This document shows, piece after piece, positions 7,436-11,170 of a DNA stretch of 11,170 nt (within the stretch, counting starts at the first letter, position 1; each line of letters starts with the position of its first letter). Position numbers and translations under genes: made by a program. The notes beneath the pieces were generated by a model, which did no database searches, was not told the origin of the DNA, and saw nothing but the letters and a program-made list of their open reading frames with translations. Source of the stretch: an uncultured Bacilli bacterium (GTDB lineage: Bacteria > Bacillota_I > Bacilli_A > RF39 > UBA660); NCBI GenBank assembly GCA_944329255.1, contig CALVIA010000032.1:1-11170 (forward strand). Direction: 5' to 3'.

Positions 7436-7455
7436 GTTATATGTTAAATTATACT
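7428..7455 (+). promoter_or_regulatory. promoter for the 110-aa gene
   Basis: TTTACA (7428-7433), a 16-base spacer and TATACT (7450-7455) give a leader of about 20 bases before the ribosome site and start region. The same TTTACA plus 16-base arrangement is seen before the nucleoside kinase. Confidence 0.58.
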
Positions 7456-7479
7456 TGTAAAAGATAGAAGGGTTGTGAT

Positions 7480-7488
7480 ATGAATTGA
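7480..7488 (+). other. two-codon mini-ORF (ATG AAT TGA) at the start of the 110-aa gene
   Basis: The ribosome site AGAAGGG (7466-7472) stands 7 bases before an ATG at 7480, the ideal spacing, yet that frame ends after two codons. Its TGA (7486-7488) overlaps the TTG (7485-7487) that opens the 110-aa frame. This is either a stop-restart coupling device or the trace of a one-base deletion. One more T after position 7485 would give ATG AAT TTG AAT TCG in frame. Confidence 0.5.
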
Positions 7489-7817
7489 ATTCGACCAAGA
7501 TATTGTTTCTTAATATGTTGAAAGGTGATATTAAGAGACATATATATGAAAAGATGGGAATTACAACAGTAGAAGGAGCTAATCAGAATATGTTAACTGG
7601 GCAAACAATTTCTAAAGAAGAAATCTATTCTTTCACATCCTATAAAATGATGAATGATGATGAAAGAAAAATAGTAAATACCATATTAAGTAGTTTTAAA
7701 ACATCTACACAAGATATTAAAACAGAAAGAGGTAAAACTCTTTTAAAACAAATGGATAGTTTAGTTCCAAGAAGTGAATCATCATCTGATGCTGTTGATT
7801 TCAAAGATGTTGCATAA
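7485..7817 (+). CDS. hypothetical protein, 110 aa, unrecognised
   Basis: I do not recognise this protein. It looks soluble and charged, with no signal peptide, membrane segment, cysteine or tryptophan, and a Ser/acidic C-terminal tail (PRSESSSDAVDFKDVA). The middle (DDERKIVNTILSSFKTSTQDIKTERGKTLLKQMDSLVP) looks helical. The frame is closed upstream by TGA at 7476-7478, so the only early start is TTG at 7485, 12 bases after AGAAGGG; the first ATG in frame is at 7515 and has no ribosome site. A hand count gives 93 G+C in 333 bases (about 28%), clearly higher than many nearby stretches (10 of 60 at 6721-6780), and AAG lysine codons are more frequent. The gene has its own promoter and terminator and ends in two adjacent stops (TAATAA). 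It sits directly before spo0A, so a link with sporulation or growth-phase control is conceivable but unsupported. Confidence 0.65.
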   Translation: MNSTKILFLNMLKGDIKRHIYEKMGITTVEGANQNMLTGQTISKEEIYSFTSYKMMNDDERKIVNTILSSFKTSTQDIKTERGKTLLKQMDSLVPRSESSSDAVDFKDVA

Positions 7818-7828
7818 TAATTATCTTT

Positions 7829-7862
7829 TAAAGTAGTACTTTAGATTAGTACTACTTTTTAA
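7829..7862 (+). terminator. intrinsic terminator after the 110-aa gene
   Basis: AAAGTAGTAC (7830-7839) pairs perfectly with GTACTACTTT (7849-7858) across a 9-base loop that can close one further T-A pair. T residues run to 7860, followed by AATTTTATTT. It separates the 110-aa gene from spo0A. Confidence 0.82.
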
Positions 7863-7873
7863 TTTTATTTAAA

Positions 7874-7883
7874 AATCGACAAA
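7874..7883 (-). promoter_or_regulatory. Spo0A-box-like site before spo0A
   Basis: On the minus strand this reads TTTGTCGATT, one base off the TTTGTCGAA form of the Spo0A box. It lies about 45 bases before the spo0A start and just upstream of a TTGATA -35-like hexamer. Autoregulation of spo0A through its own boxes is known in Bacillus, which makes the position plausible. It shares the core TTTGTCGA with the site at 45-54. Confidence 0.42.
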
Positions 7884-7885
7884 TA

Positions 7886-7916
7886 TTGATATAAAAAAAA
7901 TATATATTGTTACTGT
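7886..7916 (+). promoter_or_regulatory. tentative spo0A promoter
   Basis: TTGATA (7886-7891) could pair with TACTGT (7911-7916) preceded by an extended TG (7908-7909), but the 19-base spacer and weak -10 make this a poor match. TATAAA at 7890-7895 is an alternative -10 without a good -35. I see no clear sigma-H-type promoter. A promoter must lie between the terminator and 7918, so the region is more certain than the elements. Confidence 0.3.
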
Positions 7917-7927
7917 AGGGAGGAAAT

Positions 7928-8698
7928 ATGAGTAAGACAAAATTATTAATAGTTGATGATAATAAAGCTTTAGCTGATATGATTGAAGAATATTTTAAGA
8001 ATGATAAAAATATTATGGTTTCATTAAAAGAATATTCGGGAGAAGACGGAATTAAAACAATTGAAAATAATATTAATGAATACGATGTTATAATTTTAGA
8101 TTTAATTATGCCTAAAAAAGATGGATTATTTGTTTTAGAGGAAATGAAAAATAAAAAGATAAATAAACCAGTAATTGTATCAACATCTTATAATAGTGAC
8201 GAAATGATAAGAAAAGTATCAGAGTATGGTGTAACATATTTTTTATTAAAACCTTATGACTTATGTGATTTAGAAAAAAGAATTTTAGAAACAGTAAATG
8301 AAGAAACTAAAGAAAATAAAAATATAAATATTTATCATAATAATTTACAAATTTCTGTAACTAAAATATTACATGAGTTAGGAGTACCATCTCATATTAA
8401 AGGGTATCAATATATTAGAGAAGGAATAATTTTGATTTATAACAATCCAAAATTAATAGGAGGAATTACAAAAGAATTGTATCCAGAAATATCTAATAAG
8501 TTTAATACAACTGTTTCAAGAGTTGAAAGAGCAATTAGACATGCAATTGAGGTAAGCTGGAATAGAGGGGATTGGAATTTAATGGATGAAATATTTGGAC
8601 ATAGTGTAGATGTAGATAAAGCAAAACCTACTAATTCAGAATTTATAGTAACAGTAGCTGATAAACTTAGATTAGAACATAGAAAAGCAAGTGTATAA
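7928..8698 (+). CDS. spo0A: Spo0A, sporulation transcription factor (response regulator)
   Basis: Master regulator of entry into sporulation: when phosphorylated through a histidine kinase or phosphorelay it dimerises and binds 0A boxes. The receiver domain (about 1-125) has the acidic pair D10/D11, phospho-acceptor D58 in LDLIMPKKDG, switch T86 in VIVSTSYN and K108 in FLLKPYD. The linker is about 126-140. The C-terminal effector domain (about 140-256) is unmistakable: VTKILHELGVPSHIKGYQY, then NTTVSRVERAIRHAIEVSW containing the DNA-recognition helix, then KAKPTNSEFI and VADKLRLEHRKAS. At 256 aa it is nearly the usual length of about 267. The start follows AGGGAGG (7917-7923). The gene is transcribed alone between two terminators. 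Its common neighbour spoIVB is absent and it lies among glycolytic genes. All key residues are intact, so it is probably active. Confidence 0.97.
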   Translation: MSKTKLLIVDDNKALADMIEEYFKNDKNIMVSLKEYSGEDGIKTIENNINEYDVIILDLIMPKKDGLFVLEEMKNKKINKPVIVSTSYNSDEMIRKVSEYGVTYFLLKPYDLCDLEKRILETVNEETKENKNINIYHNNLQISVTKILHELGVPSHIKGYQYIREGIILIYNNPKLIGGITKELYPEISNKFNTTVSRVERAIRHAIEVSWNRGDWNLMDEIFGHSVDVDKAKPTNSEFIVTVADKLRLEHRKASV

Positions 8699-8758
8699 AC
8701 TTGTAAGTTATTAAGAAAAAATAAAATATTTAACCTCTGTTTTTGAAATAATATAATC

Positions 8759-8792
8759 AAATCCTATATTACTAAGTAGTATAGGATTTTTT
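8759..8792 (+). terminator. strong intrinsic terminator after spo0A
   Basis: AAATCCTATA (8759-8768) pairs perfectly with TATAGGATTT (8780-8789). The stem continues inward (T-G wobble, T-A, A-T, C-G) to a 3-base loop TAA, and a T tract ends at 8792. It starts about 60 bases after the spo0A stop; the stretch between holds no recognisable gene. Confidence 0.88.
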
Positions 8793-8793
8793 A

Positions 8794-8802
8794 TGCTATA
8801 AT
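8794..8802 (+). promoter_or_regulatory. extended -10 promoter before the 82-aa gene/gpmI block
   Basis: TGCTATAAT (8794-8802) is a perfect extended -10 (TG, one base, TATAAT). It begins two bases after the T tract of the spo0A terminator, so any -35 region lies inside the terminator hairpin and is weak. The start of transcription would be near 8809, just before AAAAGGAG (8811-8818). Confidence 0.5.
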
Positions 8803-8822
8803 AATAAAGAAAAGGAGTAAAT

Positions 8823-9071
8823 ATGAAAATAGATGAAATATATAAAAACATAGAAAATTATGAAGAAAATAATAATATTAACTGGACAAAAGTATGGAGT
8901 AAAAAATATCCAATATTAAATAAATATGATAAAGAAGTTGATGTAAAAAAATACAAAAAAGAAATTAGAAGATTATTAAATGAATTAAAACAAGAAAATA
9001 AATATAATGAATTAGATGCAATGCTTATATTAAAAGATATTTTAGCAAAAGAATATTTTAGTAAAGAATGA
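8823..9071 (+). CDS. hypothetical protein, 82 aa
   Basis: A small, highly charged, probably helical cytosolic protein that I do not recognise. It has no signal peptide, membrane segment or cysteine. Lys, Glu and Asn dominate, and two tryptophans sit close together in NWTKVWSKKYP (21-31). The second half (YKKEIRRLLNELKQENKYNELDAMLILKDILAKEYF) could form a long amphipathic helix or helical pair. AAAAGGAG stands 4 bases before the ATG. Its stop is 19 bases before gpmI with no terminator, so the two are probably cotranscribed. It has the look of a genuine gene, but its function is unknown. Confidence 0.7.
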   Translation: MKIDEIYKNIENYEENNNINWTKVWSKKYPILNKYDKEVDVKKYKKEIRRLLNELKQENKYNELDAMLILKDILAKEYFSKE

Positions 9072-9090
9072 ATTTTAGGAGGATTATATT

Positions 9091-10539
9091 ATGAAAAAAG
9101 TTGTTTTAGCTATATTAGATGGTGTAGGAATGAGAGATGAAATAAAAGGTAATGCTTTTAAACAAGCTAATAAAAAAACATTTGATTATTTATGGAATAA
9201 TTATCCACATTCATATTTAAAGGCAAGTGGAATAGACGTTGGATTACCAAAAGGTCAAATGGGAAATAGTGAAACTGGACACATGAATATAGGTGCAGGT
9301 AGAATAGCGTATCAACCACTTGAACTGATCAATAAAGAAATAGAAAATAAGAATATATATCAAAATAAACAATTAAATACTTTTTTAGATAAAGCAAAAA
9401 AACAAAATAAAATACATTTACTAGGACTAATAAGTGATGGAGGAGTTCATTCACATATAAATCATTTAAAATTTTTATTAAATTATATAAAACAAAATAA
9501 TATTAAAAATATTTATTTACATTTGATAACAGATGGTAGAGATACATTACCAGATAGCGCATATAAATATATAATGGAAATAGAAAAAATGAATATAGGA
9601 ATAATATCTACAATATGTGGTAGATATTATTCAATGGACAGAGATAAAAATTATGATAGAACAGAAAAATCGTATAATCTTTATACAAAAGGTTGTGGAG
9701 AAAAATACAATAATGTAAAAGATGTTTTTACAAATAATTATTGTAAAAATATATTTGATGAATATATTGAACCATCAATTCTAAATGAAGAAGGTTTAAT
9801 TAAACAAAATGATGCAGTATTATGGTTTAATTTTAGACCTGATAGAGCTATTCAAATATTAACATCATTAAAAAATATAACAAATAATATTTTGACAATG
9901 ATGTATGTATCAGATGATTTAGATATACCATACATTTTTAAATTAGATGATTTAAATAATACACTTGGATTTTATTTATCTAAAAAAAATATCAAACAAT
10001 TAAGAATTGCTGAAACAGAGAAATACGCACATGTAACATACTTTTTTGATGGTGGAAAAGAAATGAGTTTAAAAAATTGTGATAAAAAATTAATAAAAAG
10101 TCCAAAAGTAAAGACCTATGATTTAAAACCAGAAATGAGTGCATATCAAATTACTGATGAATTATTAAAAATTATAAATAATTATGATGTGATAATACTA
10201 AATTATGCAAATTGCGATATGGTAGGACATACAGGAAATATGAATGCAACTGTTAAAGCAGTTGAATCAGTAGATGATAATTTAAAAAAATTGTATGATA
10301 AATGTATTGAGTTAAATTATACATTGGTAGTAACAGCAGATCACGGTAATTGTGAATTAATGATTGATGAAAACGATAATATAATTACATCTCATACAAC
10401 TAATTTAGTACCATTTATAATATGTGAAAAAAATATAGAATTAAAAGATGGGCGATTATCAGATATTGCTCCAACTATATTAGATATAATGAAAATTGAA
10501 AAACCAAATGAAATGACTGGAACTACTTTGATAAAATAA
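9091..10539 (+). CDS. gpmI: 2,3-bisphosphoglycerate-independent phosphoglycerate mutase
   Basis: Converts 3-phosphoglycerate to 2-phosphoglycerate through a phosphoserine intermediate; a cytosolic, manganese-dependent monomer of the alkaline phosphatase superfamily. Metal ligands and catalytic residues are visible: D10 in LDGVG, phosphorylated S60 in GNSETGH, D376 and H380 in DMVGHTG, D417 and H418 in TADHGN, and H435 in SHTTN. The inserted transferase domain carries GGVHSHINH (117-125), DGRDT (148-152), FRPDRA (248-253) and the family signature AETEKYAHVTYFF (307-319). At 482 aa it is somewhat shorter than the usual 505-515, through small loop losses rather than truncation. TAGGAGGA (9076-9083) stands 7 bases before the ATG. 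It follows the 82-aa gene and precedes another unknown; enolase, a common next gene in Bacillota, is not in the window. Confidence 0.96.
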   Translation: MKKVVLAILDGVGMRDEIKGNAFKQANKKTFDYLWNNYPHSYLKASGIDVGLPKGQMGNSETGHMNIGAGRIAYQPLELINKEIENKNIYQNKQLNTFLDKAKKQNKIHLLGLISDGGVHSHINHLKFLLNYIKQNNIKNIYLHLITDGRDTLPDSAYKYIMEIEKMNIGIISTICGRYYSMDRDKNYDRTEKSYNLYTKGCGEKYNNVKDVFTNNYCKNIFDEYIEPSILNEEGLIKQNDAVLWFNFRPDRAIQILTSLKNITNNILTMMYVSDDLDIPYIFKLDDLNNTLGFYLSKKNIKQLRIAETEKYAHVTYFFDGGKEMSLKNCDKKLIKSPKVKTYDLKPEMSAYQITDELLKIINNYDVIILNYANCDMVGHTGNMNATVKAVESVDDNLKKLYDKCIELNYTLVVTADHGNCELMIDENDNIITSHTTNLVPFIICEKNIELKDGRLSDIAPTILDIMKIEKPNEMTGTTLIK

Positions 10540-10565
10540 TATATATATAATTTGAGGTGAAATAA

Positions 10566-11090
10566 ATGAAGTACATGAACGATAAGGAAAAAATTATTGA
10601 AAAAGAAATGTTAAATGCAGGAAAAACAAAAATTGATAAATTTGATGAAATTGTGCAAAATTTTTTTGCTAATAATTATAGTATAGAAGGTAAATTTAAA
10701 TTTTTATATGTAGAATATATGTATTATGACGAAAATCATAAAGAATATAATATAAAACAAGATAAATATATTAGTAATCCACAATATAAAAAAGTAAAAC
10801 AATTAAAACCATTTTTAATTAGTAAAAGCATGGTCTTAAATGAAAAAGAATTTATATTAAAAATAGAAAATGTAGTAAAAATTGATAATTTAGAAGAAGA
10901 AATTATTAAAAATAATAAAAATGATATGATGTTAATTACCGATAGTCAAATTAAAGAAATTTTATATGAAGAAGGATATGAAAATCCATATTTTGAACAT
11001 TATTTTTATAGCACAATGGATCATCCAGAATATAATCTCTATGCAAGTTTGGTAGAAAAAAATGTTGTGAAATGTAAAAAAATCAAATAA
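10566..11090 (+). CDS. hypothetical protein, 174 aa
   Basis: Not recognised. A soluble, Lys/Glu/Asn/Tyr-rich protein without a signal peptide or clear membrane segment. Residues about 1-40 look helical (DKEKIIEKEMLNAGKTKIDKFDEIVQNFF) and the rest seems to be mixed alpha/beta with many aromatic residues (FKFLYVEYMYYDE, YFEHYFYSTMDHPEYNLYASLVE). GAGGTGA (10554-10560) stands 5 bases before the ATG; a second ATG three codons later has no better site. It starts 26 bases after gpmI with no terminator between, so it is probably in the same transcript. The single cysteine (C170) is near the C-terminus. Confidence 0.72.
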   Translation: MKYMNDKEKIIEKEMLNAGKTKIDKFDEIVQNFFANNYSIEGKFKFLYVEYMYYDENHKEYNIKQDKYISNPQYKKVKQLKPFLISKSMVLNEKEFILKIENVVKIDNLEEEIIKNNKNDMMLITDSQIKEILYEEGYENPYFEHYFYSTMDHPEYNLYASLVEKNVVKCKKIK

Positions 11091-11120
11091 ATAATAGTAT
11101 ATATATTTTAAATATAATAG

Positions 11121-11165
11121 TTGTCTTTTAATCTAAAATAATATATACTTATTATAGTAGAGGAG
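11121..11165 (+). promoter_or_regulatory. promoter and ribosome site of the next gene (outside the window)
   Basis: TTGTCT (11121-11126), a 17-base spacer and TATACT (11144-11149) form a good promoter. AGAGGAG (11159-11165) is a typical ribosome site, so a + strand gene should start a few bases beyond the window end. No T-tract terminator separates it from the 174-aa gene. Confidence 0.55.
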
Positions 11166-11170
11166 AATTT

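Noticed and set aside
7406..7437. Hairpin after tpiA as an intrinsic terminator
   Set aside because: The stem is AU-only apart from two pairs and no T tract follows; kept as an inverted repeat instead.
8743..8770. TTGAAA with TATATT 16 bases later as a promoter after spo0A
   Set aside because: The transcript would begin inside the spo0A terminator hairpin, and a perfect extended -10 lies just downstream.
1..11170. Mycoplasma-type code with TGA as tryptophan
   Set aside because: Three genes end in TGA right beside the next gene's start, and tryptophans in the genes are TGG.
1..11170. Mobile element, CRISPR array, toxin-antitoxin or defence system
   Set aside because: No transposase, integrase, regularly spaced repeats, tRNA attachment site or known defence domains were found in any gene.

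Overview
The window reads as a chromosomal segment of a very AT-rich Bacillota-type bacterium. Spo0A is present, Shine-Dalgarno sites are strong (AGGAGG, AGGTGA), and lysine, isoleucine and asparagine codons are almost always AAA, ATA/ATT and AAT. TGA is used as a normal stop: the pilin-like gene, the membrane protein and the 82-aa protein all end in TGA. This argues for the standard bacterial code rather than the mycoplasma code. I cannot name the species. All 12 genes lie on the + strand, and I see no mobile element, CRISPR array, tRNA or rRNA.

Layout. Positions 1-139 are a leader with a good sigma-A-type promoter and a Spo0A-box-like site. A TGS-domain nucleoside (uridine) kinase follows (140-1780), then gapA (1791-2795), closed by a hairpin terminator. 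A second promoter drives a tightly packed block: a type IV pilin-like protein (2909-3283), pgk (3280-4464, ATGA overlap), a polytopic membrane protein of the flippase-like/LPG-synthase membrane-domain family (4464-5462, TAATG overlap), a GT4 glycosyltransferase resembling diacylglycerol glucosyltransferases (5467-6708), and tpiA (6686-7399, 23-nt overlap). Next is a single-gene unit with its own promoter and terminator, encoding an unrecognised 110-aa protein with an odd TTG start (7485-7817). spo0A (7928-8698) stands alone and ends in a strong terminator. A last block carries an 82-aa hypothetical, gpmI (9091-10539) and a 174-aa hypothetical (10566-11090). A promoter and ribosome site for the next, unseen gene end the window.

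How it works together. GapA, Pgk, TpiA and GpmI are four of the enzymes of lower glycolysis. In many Bacillota they form one operon with the repressor CggR and enolase; neither CggR nor enolase is in this window. Here the set is split by genes for surface or envelope functions (pilin-like protein, membrane lipid-type protein, glycosyltransferase) and by the master sporulation regulator. The most notable points are spo0A inside the glycolytic cluster, two Spo0A-box-like sites (before the cluster and before spo0A), a pilin-like gene translationally coupled to pgk and flanked by a 14-nt direct repeat that would allow precise excision, and a two-codon mini-ORF overlapping the TTG start of the 110-aa gene. 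Most of the window is ordinary core metabolism. I do not see a clear new multi-gene defence or biosynthetic system.
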